In this document: one piece after another, positions 7,294-16,164 of the stretch | How the letters are laid out: every line of letters starts with the position of its first letter | Numbering within the stretch: the stretch's first letter is position 1 | NCBI GenBank assembly: GCA_934717895.1 | Contig: CAKUZO010000013.1 | Coordinates: forward strand, 1 to 33,011 | Reading direction: 5' to 3' | Source of the DNA: an uncultured Candidatus Melainabacteria bacterium | Lineage (GTDB): Bacteria; Cyanobacteriota; Vampirovibrionia; Gastranaerophilales; Gastranaerophilaceae | Length of the DNA: 33,011 nt | The notes under the pieces: model-generated | Seen by the model: only the letters and a program-made list of their open reading frames with translations | What the model was told of the DNA's origin: nothing | The model's database searches: none | Position numbers and translations under genes: made by a program

Positions 7294-10245
7294 TTACTCA
7301 AATATTTTTAAATTATTTACGCAACAGAAAGTGTATAAAGATTTCATAGATTTCGCAAGGTCAGAAAAAACATATTTATTTTCAGATTTGTCTACTATTT
7401 TTTTTGCTTTTTCGTACATTTTTTGTGCACCTTCTATGTATTCCATTTGCTCAGGAGATTTTACAAGCCCCAATTCTTGAAAATATTTTCCGTAAGAAAT
7501 GTATAATCGACCCAACAAATCTTTCATATTAAATCTTTCTGCAAGTTCAATTGCACTTTCCAAATGAATTTTTGCAGTATCAAAATCCGACATTGTAATT
7601 GAACATTTTGCAATAACCATTTTAAATAAAATCATAAAGAAATAGTTATTAATCTTAGGATTTTGAGCTACTTCAAGGGCTTGTTCCGCTGTTTCCAACG
7701 CTTTTTGAGCGCCTTCTGTAACCAATGTCGCATCAGCAATCAAAAACCAAGTTAAGAGTGCTCCGACAGCCATCTTTTCTTTTGCAAAATATGCAATCTG
7801 ATCATTATATATTTCAATCGCTTGTTTGGCGTTTTCATTATCCTTAAACACTTTACCCAACAAAGTTTTTAAAATATTTTTTGTAAAATTATCGCCGTTG
7901 TTGTTTGCAAAAGTTACAACTTGGAACAAATCTTCTTGAATTCCGTCATAATTTTTTCTGAAAAAGTTATTTATAATATTAATAAAATTCCATCTTAAAA
8001 TCGTTTCGTTATCCATAACGTTTTCACGATAAAGTTTCAAAACTTCTTCCAACATCTGTTCTGACGCTTTGAAATTTCCTTTCATCGTGTTTGCGAATGC
8101 CAATGTCAATTTACATTTGCAAATAAACAAATTATCTTGAATATTGTTTCGTTCGATTATATCAAAAAGTATTGTCAAAATTTCAAACGAGCGGTCATTT
8201 CCTTGCATTACAAGAGCATTTGCAAGAACCAAGTATGTCTTTAACCAAACTTCATAAATAAAACCCAGCTCATAAGATTTTGTTACTGTTTTTTGGTTCA
8301 AAAACTTGTCCAACTCAGGCATAATCTCGTTATCAATCATATTTATAATTTGTCCGCAATTGCCGATACTCAACAATGCATTCAATTTTGTCGTTTTCAT
8401 AAGAGCAATTTCAAGTTTGTCATCAACTCCCATTTTTTTCAAAACAGTATCAACACATTCAACTTCTCCAAAATAATTGCCCGTATTGCGACAACAATTT
8501 GCCAAATATGCCAAAAGTTCAATCTCACGAGGACTGTCACCAACTGATTGCGCATTTGAAATCGCATCAGGCAAATATTCTATTGCTTCAACAGGGTTAG
8601 AATTTGCAAGGAGCTTGCCCAGACGCTCAGAAATATTATAGCGAATTTTCAAAGTTTGTGCTTCATCAAATTCGTTAATAAGTGCCAAAGATTGTTTTTG
8701 AGAAATTGCATAAAGATTTAAATCTCCAATATATGAAGCAAACCTTGTTGTTTTAGTCCAAATATCAAGTGCGAGTTCTGGTTGTTTAAGGTTTTGTGCA
8801 ATAACACCTAAAATAGCGTGTGAATTAAGGTTTAGAGCAGATAAATGCTTGAATATTTTCTGATTAATTTCTCGATAATTTGGATCCCCTTTTGCGGTTT
8901 TTAGAATTGTTTCCCACAATAAAAGAGAGGTAAACTCGCAATACAAGTCATTTACAGGCGTAATATAATCCATTTTTTTTAAATAAACCATTACATCAAT
9001 AAATGTTTTGTCATCAACCTCAAAAATTTCTTTCAGAAGTGCCATGTTAATTTTGTCACCGATTATCGCCGCACCGAGCAAGATATTATAAGCGAGAGAG
9101 TTTATCTGCGACAAAAGATTTAACCTAAATTCCAAAAGCCCGGCAAAATTTGTTGCAAGCTCAAAATCATGACCTGCCAATTGACAATCAAAGCACAAAT
9201 CCAGAGCGTGGTTAATGTACGACGGATTTCCTTGACTAATATCAAAAATTTCTTGAATTTCAAATTTATTAAGTTTTGGAAAACCTTCAATTTTCTTTTC
9301 CTTTTGAGAAAGAAGAATTCCAACCTGACCGAATTCCAGCGGTGCAATCCCAACATCTAGGTAAATATTGTCATTGATAGTTGGAAAATAAAAATATCCC
9401 TTTGCAGGTTTTGGCTCATTGTACAAAATTAAAAATTTAAGATTTTCCCACACATCTTTTTTCTTAATATAACGACTGATAAATTCATAGGAAAACCCGT
9501 CAATAAAGTCAAAATTATCAATAACAAGAACGAATTTGCCAAATGCAGTGAACTTATTGAAAATCTTTTCCAATATTGCAAACATGTAATTTTTTCGAGT
9601 AACAATCTCCTCAAAAGTTCCTTCTTTACTAGGATACAAGAAATTTATGATATCAAAAATTTCTTGATTTTTAAGTTCAGGAAATTCATTCTTAAAAAAT
9701 TTCGCCGAATCTCTTTTAAACTGAGCATTATTCACGCAAAAATTAGGAAGATTAAAAGCATTGAGCAAAATATCTTGAACGACTCCACCTGACGTTAATT
9801 GAGTGATTGGAGTACATTTGCCGTAAAGCCAAGAATAAGCTTTTAACTCCTGCATTACAGCTTTCAAAACCAAACTCTTACCAATACCTTTTGCTCCGTT
9901 AAGTGAAAATATTTTTTTCTTTTTAGAAAGAATTCCTTTAACTAAAATATTTTTAGCACTTTGTTGAGAAACAAGATTTGCTGGATATTCAAGATTAATT
10001 TCTTTTTCCGGTTCAATTTTTTTGAATGAATATCCGCATTTTCGACACTTGAAAGCGTTTGGAAAATTTACGCTTCCGCAATTAGGACAACGTTTTAAAA
10101 TTTCCTTGCCACATTTTTTACAAGTAAAATCAAAAATAGAATTCACCGTATTACAATTTTTGCATAGCAAACCGGTTCTAGCCTTACAATAAGGACATTT
10201 CAAAGCATTGTCAGGAATTGTTTTTTTACATATCGGACATTTCAT
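7294..10245 (-). CDS. Zinc-ribbon P-loop ATPase with TPR solenoid
   Basis: A large signalling-type ATPase of unknown partner. Residues 1-72 carry three four-cysteine zinc ribbons (C3/C6/C17/C20, C28/C31/C42/C45, C53/C56/C67/C70). A nucleotide-binding domain follows with Walker A GAKGIGKS (117-124) and Walker B VLVIDNFD (239-246). From about residue 380 to the end the sequence is helical, with TPR-like pairs. This layout recalls STAND/MalT- or cyclase-associated sensor ATPases, where nucleotide-controlled assembly is gated by a repeat domain, but no output domain is visible. It starts 11 nt after the sigma-like gene, so they form one operon and may act together. The ATG is preceded by AAGG at a slightly long distance. 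No frameshift or truncation seen. Confidence 0.85.
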   Translation of the reverse strand: MKCPICKKTIPDNALKCPYCKARTGLLCKNCNTVNSIFDFTCKKCGKEILKRCPNCGSVNFPNAFKCRKCGYSFKKIEPEKEINLEYPANLVSQQSAKNILVKGILSKKKKIFSLNGAKGIGKSLVLKAVMQELKAYSWLYGKCTPITQLTSGGVVQDILLNAFNLPNFCVNNAQFKRDSAKFFKNEFPELKNQEIFDIINFLYPSKEGTFEEIVTRKNYMFAILEKIFNKFTAFGKFVLVIDNFDFIDGFSYEFISRYIKKKDVWENLKFLILYNEPKPAKGYFYFPTINDNIYLDVGIAPLEFGQVGILLSQKEKKIEGFPKLNKFEIQEIFDISQGNPSYINHALDLCFDCQLAGHDFELATNFAGLLEFRLNLLSQINSLAYNILLGAAIIGDKINMALLKEIFEVDDKTFIDVMVYLKKMDYITPVNDLYCEFTSLLLWETILKTAKGDPNYREINQKIFKHLSALNLNSHAILGVIAQNLKQPELALDIWTKTTRFASYIGDLNLYAISQKQSLALINEFDEAQTLKIRYNISERLGKLLANSNPVEAIEYLPDAISNAQSVGDSPREIELLAYLANCCRNTGNYFGEVECVDTVLKKMGVDDKLEIALMKTTKLNALLSIGNCGQIINMIDNEIMPELDKFLNQKTVTKSYELGFIYEVWLKTYLVLANALVMQGNDRSFEILTILFDIIERNNIQDNLFICKCKLTLAFANTMKGNFKASEQMLEEVLKLYRENVMDNETILRWNFINIINNFFRKNYDGIQEDLFQVVTFANNNGDNFTKNILKTLLGKVFKDNENAKQAIEIYNDQIAYFAKEKMAVGALLTWFLIADATLVTEGAQKALETAEQALEVAQNPKINNYFFMILFKMVIAKCSITMSDFDTAKIHLESAIELAERFNMKDLLGRLYISYGKYFQELGLVKSPEQMEYIEGAQKMYEKAKKIVDKSENKYVFSDLAKSMKSLYTFCCVNNLKIFE

Positions 10246-10256
10246 TGCTCAAAACC

Positions 10257-10826
10257 TTAATTAAATGCTAGTTTAACTTTTTCCATTAAACGAAATAATC
10301 TCTTAGAAACTTCTGATTGAGAAATTGAAAGTTCTTCTGCAATCTCTTTTTGAGTCATTCCCTTTTCGTAACGCATGTAATACAGCTTCAAATAATTTTT
10401 TTCAGGTTCTGCACTATCAACTTCTGCGACAGTATCGACAATAATTTGCAAAATTTCTTTTTTTGCAACAACATCTTCCGGAGTATCTTGAATATCTACC
10501 GGTTCATATTGTATTTGAATATTTGAATAATCCGGAACACTTGAAGGAGTTGTTGTCTCCAAAGGGACATTCTTGACAGGGGTAAAACCTTCTCTTGTAC
10601 GTCTTAAACGACCTTCTGATTTAAGTACATTTAAAATGGACGTTGTTGCAATTCGCTTCAAATAAGCTTCCAACGTACTATCTGAGGTAACAGTTTTTAC
10701 AATCAATAATGATCTTTTGCATGTTTCGTTTAGAAAATCATCATATAAATCTTCATTATTTGCAAACTTTCTGTCGTTTTTAATTATTCTGGATATTAAA
10801 TCTATTTTATCTTGCGCCAGTTCCAC
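10257..10826 (-). CDS. Small RNA polymerase sigma-70-like factor
   Basis: 189 residues. The C-terminal 50 residues match sigma region 4: YLKLYYMRYEKGMTQKEIAE, then LSISQSEVSKRL, a clear helix-turn-helix for -35 recognition. The N-terminal 75 residues (LYDDFLNETCKRSLLIVKTV, then EAYLKRIATTSILNVLKSE) look like a reduced region 2. The middle (about 78-125) is a low-complexity Pro/Thr-rich linker. It therefore looks like an ECF-type sigma factor or a sigma-like regulator. The start is GTG 10826 with AAGGA upstream. It has its own promoter inside the tail of the preceding 1064-residue gene and is followed after 11 nt by the zinc-ribbon ATPase, a candidate controller. There is no recognisable anti-sigma factor, unless the upstream membrane protein plays that part. 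Confidence 0.85.
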   Translation of the reverse strand: MELAQDKIDLISRIIKNDRKFANNEDLYDDFLNETCKRSLLIVKTVTSDSTLEAYLKRIATTSILNVLKSEGRLRRTREGFTPVKNVPLETTTPSSVPDYSNIQIQYEPVDIQDTPEDVVAKKEILQIIVDTVAEVDSAEPEKNYLKLYYMRYEKGMTQKEIAEELSISQSEVSKRLFRLMEKVKLAFN

Positions 10827-10848
10827 TTCTCAAAATTTCCTTACAGAT

Positions 10849-10877
10849 ATTATAGCATAATTAAAAGTATATGATAA
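10849..10877 (-). promoter_or_regulatory. Promoter of the sigma/ATPase operon
   Basis: On the minus strand TTATCA (10872-10877), a 17-nt spacer and a perfect TATAAT (10849-10854) with an adjoining TGC (extended -10, TTATGCTATAAT). It overlaps the last codons of the upstream gene and predicts a start near 10842, about 16 nt before the GTG codon. Confidence 0.65.
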
Positions 10878-13800
10878 GGGCTAAATTGAAATTTTGTCCT
10901 TTTGCTTCGTCCACAGGCGGTTTTACGGCGTTTAGTGTGTCCTTAACAGATTGTAACACAATGTTGTCAATTTGAGTTGAACCACTGCTTGAAGCTATTG
11001 TCGCTTGTTGGATTTCACCATTATTATTTACTTTTAAATTTACTTTCATTTGATTTGTATAGGCATATTCATTTGCCAATAACAAATCTGCTGAAAGAGC
11101 CAGTTTCAAGCTTTTGCCTGTTGTACGCAAGTAGTTTTGCATTTTAGCACTATTTGACAAGTTGCTAGGAACATTCCAAACAAGTTTATTTACTTGCAAA
11201 TAAGAGCCTGATGCAACAGGTTTTTTGTTCATCGCAGTATTTTTTAATTCTTTTACTTGCTGCTTGGTTTGAGGAACTTGAGCTGTATTTTGGTCAATAT
11301 TTGGAGTATTTGTAGCAAGTATGTCTTCTTCTTGAACATTTTGTGGGTCAGTTGAAGTTTGAGTGTTTACAACTTCATTTTGGTTTGTATTAATCGGTTC
11401 AACATCAGATGCTGAATTGTCTTTTGATTTCAAAAACATTATTGTTGAAGAAGCTGCAACAACCGCAACAAGGGCAGCTGCAACAATTAAAGTTTTTTGG
11501 TTTGATTGTTTTTTCTTGTCAGGGAACAAAGCTTGTCCTGGAACAGATTGACTCTTTTCAGACGTAATATCGTCTAAATCCATGTCAGATTCTGTATCTG
11601 TGTCGCTGAAAAGCATTTCTAAATTGCCGTTATCTTCGTTATTGTTTTCAGTATTATCATTTTGAATTTCTTCGTCTGAATTATTGATTTCTTCGCTGGC
11701 ATTGTTATTTTCTTCGCTATTTTCAATAATTTCCGGCTGTTCTGCTGTCATATCTGCAAGTCTATCAAATTCTTCATCATTATTAACTGCATCGTTTGGA
11801 GTTGCAGAAATTGTTTCGTTTTCTCCAAGTTCATCTAATAAATCGTCAATAGACATCGTATCAACTTCTTGCGAACCGGCTTGACTATCAAATTCAGGAA
11901 AATCACCTTTTGCAACTTCATTAAAGCTATTAACAGATGTTGTTTCTGAAACAGGCTTGTCGGCAGTTGCAGATGAATTCAAAACATCATCTATCTGTGA
12001 CAACAAATCATTTGATGAAATATCTTCAATATTCGCTGTTTCAACGGAGTCATTTATTCCTAAATCGTCAATTGTGATATTTTCCAATTCTTCATTTGTT
12101 AAATTCTCAATTAAAGCATTCCCAAAGCCTTCTTGAACTTCTTCGTTGTCTTGGAATTCATTATTGTTTAATGGCTCAGCAACAGTGTTTTCAGTGGTTT
12201 CAGTGGTTTCAGGGCTAACTAAATCATCTATTGAGTCTAAATTTAATTCTTCAATATCGTTATTTTCAACGTCTGTCGAAGCCTCTGTGTTTTGGTCTAA
12301 ATGTTCAGGTTTTTCGGTATTTTCAAAATCAATTTTTTCGGGTTCATCTAATGAAACGTCCGCTATGTCATCTAATGCAACAAGTGGTTCTGCCGATTCT
12401 GCATTGTTTTCGGGAATCTCGTTCAAATTATTTTCGTCTAATGTTATGTCAACATCTTCAATATCATTTGGTAGGTCTTCCAAATCATCTCCAAGAGAAA
12501 TTAATGGTTCGTTGGTACTTTCGGCAAAATTTTCTTCCATTGATGATATGTCAACATTGTCTAATGAAATTGTTGGAGCATCTGATATTGGATTTTGAAC
12601 TTCTTCATCAATAGTTGGCAACTCAATATTATCAAATGAAATTTTGTTATCTATTGTGTCAATAAAATCTGTATTAACTTCATCAGCGACCTCAACATTA
12701 TCTAACGAAATAGTTTCCTCTTTAATATTATTTTGTGGAATATTTACATCTTCAAGATTTGAAATGTCTATGTTTTCCAGCGAAATTGTATCTATTTGGG
12801 CATTTTCTTCTTTAACATTGTTCTTATTAGGAACCTCAACATTGTCGTCAGGTTTTATGTTTGCGGTATCAAACCCTGTTGAAACAAGATCACTAACTCC
12901 TTCAATAGCGTTGGCAACATCTCCAACAGTATCAATAGCCGTTTCAACAGTATTCATAGTGTTTAAAATTTCTCCGGCAGTTGCAGAAATTGCGCCACCA
13001 ATCGTTGCACCTGCAACAGCTCCGGCAGCGGCACCGGCAATAGTTCCGCCGATATCCCCCGGAATATTATTGGAAGGTTGTGACTTATTTTCAGCAGTAG
13101 AATTTGTCAATTGAGCGGTTTCGTCCTCAGCTTTTTTGTCTTCAACTTCTCCAATTCCGTCAAGTTCGTCAAGTTCTTTAATGCCGCTTTCTCCAAGTTC
13201 TTCCTTGCTGAAAATGTCGTCTAATGTGATATCTTCAAGTCCGTCAATAGGTAACAATTCGTTATCGGAATTCGTATTTTCAATTTTTTGAATATTATCA
13301 AGCCCATCAAGTGTAGATAAATTAACAATATTATCTTCCGAAATAGGTTTTTTACTAATTGTAGTGTCTGTCATGGCTTTGTAAGACAAAGTTTCAAAGT
13401 TTTCATATTCGATGAATTTATCTCTTAATTCAGCACTTTGGGTTAATTGCTTAATCAAATATCTTCTATCTTCGTCGGAAACATCGTTGTCAGCCATTGC
13501 CATAATTATGCGTTCAGAATTTTCGATTTCTTCTTTTGGAACTAATCTATTTGTGTTTCCTTTATAATCAGAAATAAATTTTTTCAGAGAGGCAACAGGG
13601 CTTAATTTCTCTTTTTCAATAAAATAAAAATCAGAATTTGCATTGTTTTTGTTGATTAAAGAAGGTTCAAAATATCCGAGGAAAGTTACACAAGACATAT
13701 CTTTTGCAAGCTTGAAAACCAAATAGATATCAGGAGTTAATCCATATTCAAAATGCGATTTTGGGATAAAAATAGCGTTTTCATCATATACAACTCTCAC

Positions 13801-14055
13801 GTCAATATGAATATTTGAAAGCATGATGTCGGCAACATCAACTTCTTCTAAAACTTTTTTTATTGAATGGATATTATATACATTAGAAACATCAATATCT
13901 TCTGATGCTAAAAACTTCATGCCAAGTTTTGCACCAAGAGTGTTTATATAAACTCTGTTTTTAATCTTTGAATGAGCGAAAGCGTTAGCCGCAACACTCG
14001 CATCTAGCTTGTCTTTGTCTTCAATATAAATTAATGTTTCTTGATTTGTTCCCAT
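10861..14055 (-). CDS. Acidic single-pass protein with TonB-like C-terminal domain
   Basis: 1064 residues in four parts. Residues 1-230 form a folded N-terminal domain of unknown family (YGLTPDIYLVFKLA and VTFLGYFEP are its most distinctive strings). Residues about 231-840 are highly acidic and repetitive, with many copies of an (I/L)(S/T)LD(D/N)(I/V) motif, interrupted near 320-350 by a Gly/Ala zipper (GTIAGAAAGAVAGATIGG). A hydrophobic segment (about 855-876, TLIVAAALVAVVAASSTIMF) is the only clear transmembrane helix. The last about 110 residues (from LQVNKLVWNVP) resemble a TonB/TolA C-terminal domain: MKVNLKVNNNGEIQQATI, then a closing beta strand. The predicted topology is a large cytoplasmic acidic region and a periplasmic C-terminus. 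The start has a good GAGGAG site. It ends 34 bp before the sigma-like gene and may sense or transmit an envelope signal; this is inference. Confidence 0.8.
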   Translation of the reverse strand: MGTNQETLIYIEDKDKLDASVAANAFAHSKIKNRVYINTLGAKLGMKFLASEDIDVSNVYNIHSIKKVLEEVDVADIMLSNIHIDVRVVYDENAIFIPKSHFEYGLTPDIYLVFKLAKDMSCVTFLGYFEPSLINKNNANSDFYFIEKEKLSPVASLKKFISDYKGNTNRLVPKEEIENSERIIMAMADNDVSDEDRRYLIKQLTQSAELRDKFIEYENFETLSYKAMTDTTISKKPISEDNIVNLSTLDGLDNIQKIENTNSDNELLPIDGLEDITLDDIFSKEELGESGIKELDELDGIGEVEDKKAEDETAQLTNSTAENKSQPSNNIPGDIGGTIAGAAAGAVAGATIGGAISATAGEILNTMNTVETAIDTVGDVANAIEGVSDLVSTGFDTANIKPDDNVEVPNKNNVKEENAQIDTISLENIDISNLEDVNIPQNNIKEETISLDNVEVADEVNTDFIDTIDNKISFDNIELPTIDEEVQNPISDAPTISLDNVDISSMEENFAESTNEPLISLGDDLEDLPNDIEDVDITLDENNLNEIPENNAESAEPLVALDDIADVSLDEPEKIDFENTEKPEHLDQNTEASTDVENNDIEELNLDSIDDLVSPETTETTENTVAEPLNNNEFQDNEEVQEGFGNALIENLTNEELENITIDDLGINDSVETANIEDISSNDLLSQIDDVLNSSATADKPVSETTSVNSFNEVAKGDFPEFDSQAGSQEVDTMSIDDLLDELGENETISATPNDAVNNDEEFDRLADMTAEQPEIIENSEENNNASEEINNSDEEIQNDNTENNNEDNGNLEMLFSDTDTESDMDLDDITSEKSQSVPGQALFPDKKKQSNQKTLIVAAALVAVVAASSTIMFLKSKDNSASDVEPINTNQNEVVNTQTSTDPQNVQEEDILATNTPNIDQNTAQVPQTKQQVKELKNTAMNKKPVASGSYLQVNKLVWNVPSNLSNSAKMQNYLRTTGKSLKLALSADLLLANEYAYTNQMKVNLKVNNNGEIQQATIASSSGSTQIDNIVLQSVKDTLNAVKPPVDEAKGQNFNLALIIYF

Positions 14056-14223
14056 TATTCTTCTCCTCTTCTACCATATAAGATGACACTCAATAAAAAA
14101 ATATTCCACTTTTTGTGTAAACTTTTGTAACAATTATTGATAAATATTTATTTTTAGGACAAAATTAAACTATCAGTCGTTTTATATAGATGTCAATGTA
14201 GTGTGTTACAAAGGAGGTTTCCC

Positions 14224-14643
14224 ATGTCAATGATAAACTCAGTATCAGGTATTAGTTTTAGAGGTGAAGCGGCACCGGCTAATGATATTCTGAATGCTCC
14301 AAGCAAATTTTCAAATCCGACCCAGAAAGCAGATGCTCCGGTTGATTCATTTGAAAAAGCTGGTGAAAAGAAAAAAAGTAAGGCTCCTGCTATTATCGGC
14401 GGATTGGTTGGGGCAGTAGCAGTTGCAGCAGTTGCTCTTGGTTTCTTAACCGGAAGAGGCAAACTAACAAAAGTTGTTGCAGAAGAAGGTAAAGATCTTA
14501 CATTCTTAAATAAAGCTCAAAACTTTATCTGTGATATGGGTGAAAAAGTTGCCGATTTGTGGCCAAAACTATTTAAAGGAGCCGAAAAAGCTGCTGAAAC
14601 TGGCGAAAAGGCTGCTGAAAAAGCGGCAGAAGCAGCAGCTTAA
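14224..14643 (+). CDS. Small Ala/Lys-rich single-pass membrane protein
   Basis: 139 residues; I do not recognise a characterised family. The N-terminus has the short motif SGISFRGEAAP, then a polar linker and KKKSK, then a glycine/alanine transmembrane helix (about 58-79, APAIIGGLVGAVAVAAVALGF). A soluble tail follows, ending in alternating E-K-A-A heptads (EKAAETGEKAAEKAAEAAA). The start is ATG 14224, 6 nt after AAAGGAGG; the open frame runs to a GTG at 14203, but that would overlap the ribosome site. Tandem TAA TAA stops and two strong terminators follow, suggesting high expression. It is divergent from the 1064-residue gene, so the 168-bp gap between them holds both promoters. Confidence 0.85.
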   Translation: MSMINSVSGISFRGEAAPANDILNAPSKFSNPTQKADAPVDSFEKAGEKKKSKAPAIIGGLVGAVAVAAVALGFLTGRGKLTKVVAEEGKDLTFLNKAQNFICDMGEKVADLWPKLFKGAEKAAETGEKAAEKAAEAAA

Positions 14644-14663
14644 TAAAAGTAAAAGCAGATTTC

Positions 14664-14696
14664 AAAAAGTAGGGCAGTTTCTTGCCCTACTTTTTT
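14664..14696 (+). terminator. Strong rho-independent terminator
   Basis: A perfect 13-bp stem AAAAAGTAGGGCA/TGCCCTACTTTTT with a 6-nt loop and T tract lies 20 nt after the double stop of the 139-residue gene. Confidence 0.9.
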
Positions 14697-14720
14697 GTTG
14701 TTTAAGTTTGTTATGTCGTG

Positions 14721-14749
14721 AGGTTGGGTAGGAAAGCCCAATCTTTTTT
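14721..14749 (+). terminator. Second tandem terminator
   Basis: The stem AGGTTGGG/CCCAATCT (8 bp, one G-U pair), an 8-nt loop and a six-T tract follow the first terminator by 24 nt in the same orientation. It likely catches read-through from the 139-residue gene towards hemW on the opposite strand. Confidence 0.65.
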
Positions 14750-14835
14750 GCTCTAAATTATTAATAATTCACAACTCAAATAATCAAAATAAACTAAAAG
14801 AAGGTTTGAATTAATCAGAAACACATATGAAGAAA

Positions 14836-14870
14836 TGAAAAAAGGTGTAGGTAAAAATTATCTACACCTT
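14836..14870 (-). terminator. hemW terminator
   Basis: The inverted repeat AAGGTGTAGGTA/TATCTACACCTT (12 bp with one G-U, 5-nt loop) is followed on the minus strand by TTTTTT. It lies 67 nt downstream of the hemW stop. Confidence 0.85.
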
Positions 14871-14936
14871 ATTTATATCAGTGTGGCTGGTAGGTTTGTA
14901 GGCTTGGTATATTTGTTTGTCCAAACTTTACAACAA

Positions 14937-16025
14937 TTATTCCAAAAATTCAGCCAAAATTACGTTGCTAACCAAAATCCCGCTGTCAGATAGCTTATAT
15001 CCCACATCTGTTCGTTCAAGATAACCGTAATTCTCGTATTTTTTGAGAACATCTTTATACTTATCCTCAAAATCAATCCCATACTTTGAATTAATCTTAG
15101 AAATATCAATTCCTCTTAGTTCTCTAAACCCAAGAAAAATAGCTTCTTCAAGCTTTTCTTGTTCATTTAAAGTGTGCTCAAACTTATGTTTTATTGGGTT
15201 TTCTATGTATTCATCGAGCGAGGACGTGTTAAAATGTCGTACTCCATCTTTGTATCCGTGCGCCGCAACTCCAAAACCATAGTATGAATTATTATCCCAA
15301 TAGTTCAAATTATGACGAGAAAAATATCCTTTTTTAGCAAAATTACTTATTTCATAATGTTCAAATCCCGCATTTGTTAGCACTTCAATTGCCTTCAAAT
15401 ACATATCAGCCTGCATATCTTCATCAGGTAAATTTTTTGGAGCATGCTTGTAAAAATAACACCCTTCCTCAATTTTTAGTCCATAAAGAGAAATATGCTG
15501 AACACCAAGTTCAATTGCGGTTTTCAAGTCCTTTTCAAATTCTTCTAATCTCTGTTCAGGCAATCCATAAATAAAATCCAAACTTATGTTTTCAAATCCG
15601 GCAGTTTTTGCCAGTATTACAGCCTGTTTTACGCACTCTGCCGAATGTCTTCTACCTATGATTTTTAAAATTTTATCATCAAATGTCTGACAGCCATAAC
15701 TAATCCTGTTAATACCGGCATGCTTCAAACCGTTTAAATATTCAAAGTTCATTGTTTCAGGATTAAGTTCTGTTGTAACCTCACACCCCTCAGCCAAATT
15801 AAGTAATTCTATAATTCCCGAAAACTCCTCAACCGTCAAAACAGATGGAGTTCCACCGCCAAAGTAAAGAGTTTTAAGCTCCTCGCCTTTGTAATGCGTT
15901 AGAATTTCTTTCCTAAGCGCTTTTAAATACTCATTTTTCATCTCCAATCTCGGAAACGAAACAAAAGAACAATATTTGCATTTTGACCGACAAAACGGAA
16001 TATGTATATAACAATTCTTTGGCAT
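14937..16025 (-). CDS. hemW: HemW-type radical SAM protein (formerly HemN-like)
   Basis: A radical SAM enzyme of the HemW/HemN group; HemW is a haem-binding chaperone rather than a coproporphyrinogen dehydrogenase. From ATG 16025 the 362-residue protein begins MPKNCYIHIPFCRSKCKYC, giving the CxxxCxxC cluster motif at C12, C16 and C19 with the extra Y before the third cysteine. YFGGGTPSVL, the ELNPE segment, SYGCQTFDD, DFIYGLPEQ and NYWDNNSYYGFG all match the family. The frame is open up to a TTG at 16055 and an ATG at 16052. The ATG at 16052 overlaps the stop of a possible 30-codon leader (TGATG), whereas 16025 matches the family N-terminus best. A GGGG and a TAAAAT box lie just upstream of 16025. 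Confidence 0.9.
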   Translation of the reverse strand: MPKNCYIHIPFCRSKCKYCSFVSFPRLEMKNEYLKALRKEILTHYKGEELKTLYFGGGTPSVLTVEEFSGIIELLNLAEGCEVTTELNPETMNFEYLNGLKHAGINRISYGCQTFDDKILKIIGRRHSAECVKQAVILAKTAGFENISLDFIYGLPEQRLEEFEKDLKTAIELGVQHISLYGLKIEEGCYFYKHAPKNLPDEDMQADMYLKAIEVLTNAGFEHYEISNFAKKGYFSRHNLNYWDNNSYYGFGVAAHGYKDGVRHFNTSSLDEYIENPIKHKFEHTLNEQEKLEEAIFLGFRELRGIDISKINSKYGIDFEDKYKDVLKKYENYGYLERTDVGYKLSDSGILVSNVILAEFLE

Positions 16026-16051
16026 AAAACTAATTTTACCCCAAATATACA

Positions 16052-16144
16052 TCAAATGGAGGAGATTTGAACAAAAAATAAAAGTTTTTGTTTCGTTGTG
16101 CCGAGTGTAAAAGTATTAGATATGAAAAACATTATGTTTTTCAT
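16052..16144 (-). CDS. Possible 30-residue leader peptide upstream of hemW
   Basis: An open frame of 30 codons starts MKNIMFFISN right after the very purine-rich GGGGAGGAGG and ends in a TGA that overlaps the ATG at 16052 (TGATG). The ribosome site is unusually close to the first ATG (1 nt from AGGAGG, 5 nt from GGGGAG) and 13 nt from the second in-frame ATG. The peptide is hydrophobic and resembles nothing I know. The ATG region lies inside a palindrome, so this could be coincidence. Confidence 0.25.
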   Translation of the reverse strand: MKNIMFFISNTFTLGTTKQKLLFFVQISSI

Positions 16145-16145
16145 A
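16121..16145. repeat. 25-nt palindrome upstream of hemW
   Basis: Perfect 12-bp arms TATGAAAAACAT and ATGTTTTTCATA around a single central T. As DNA it looks like an operator; as RNA it would form a 9-bp AU-rich hairpin with a 7-nt loop. The C-rich stretch CCTCCTCCCC follows immediately on the plus strand (16146-16155). Confidence 0.6.
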
Positions 16146-16164
16146 CCTCCTCCCCAAGTCTGGT

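Noticed and set aside
12146..13114. Ser-rich plus-strand open frames of 127-156 codons
   Set aside because: They are antisense to the repetitive acidic gene; the Ser runs mirror its Asp/Glu codons on the other strand.
14203..14223. GTG start for the 139-residue gene
   Set aside because: It would place codons on top of the perfect AAAGGAGG ribosome site of ATG 14224.
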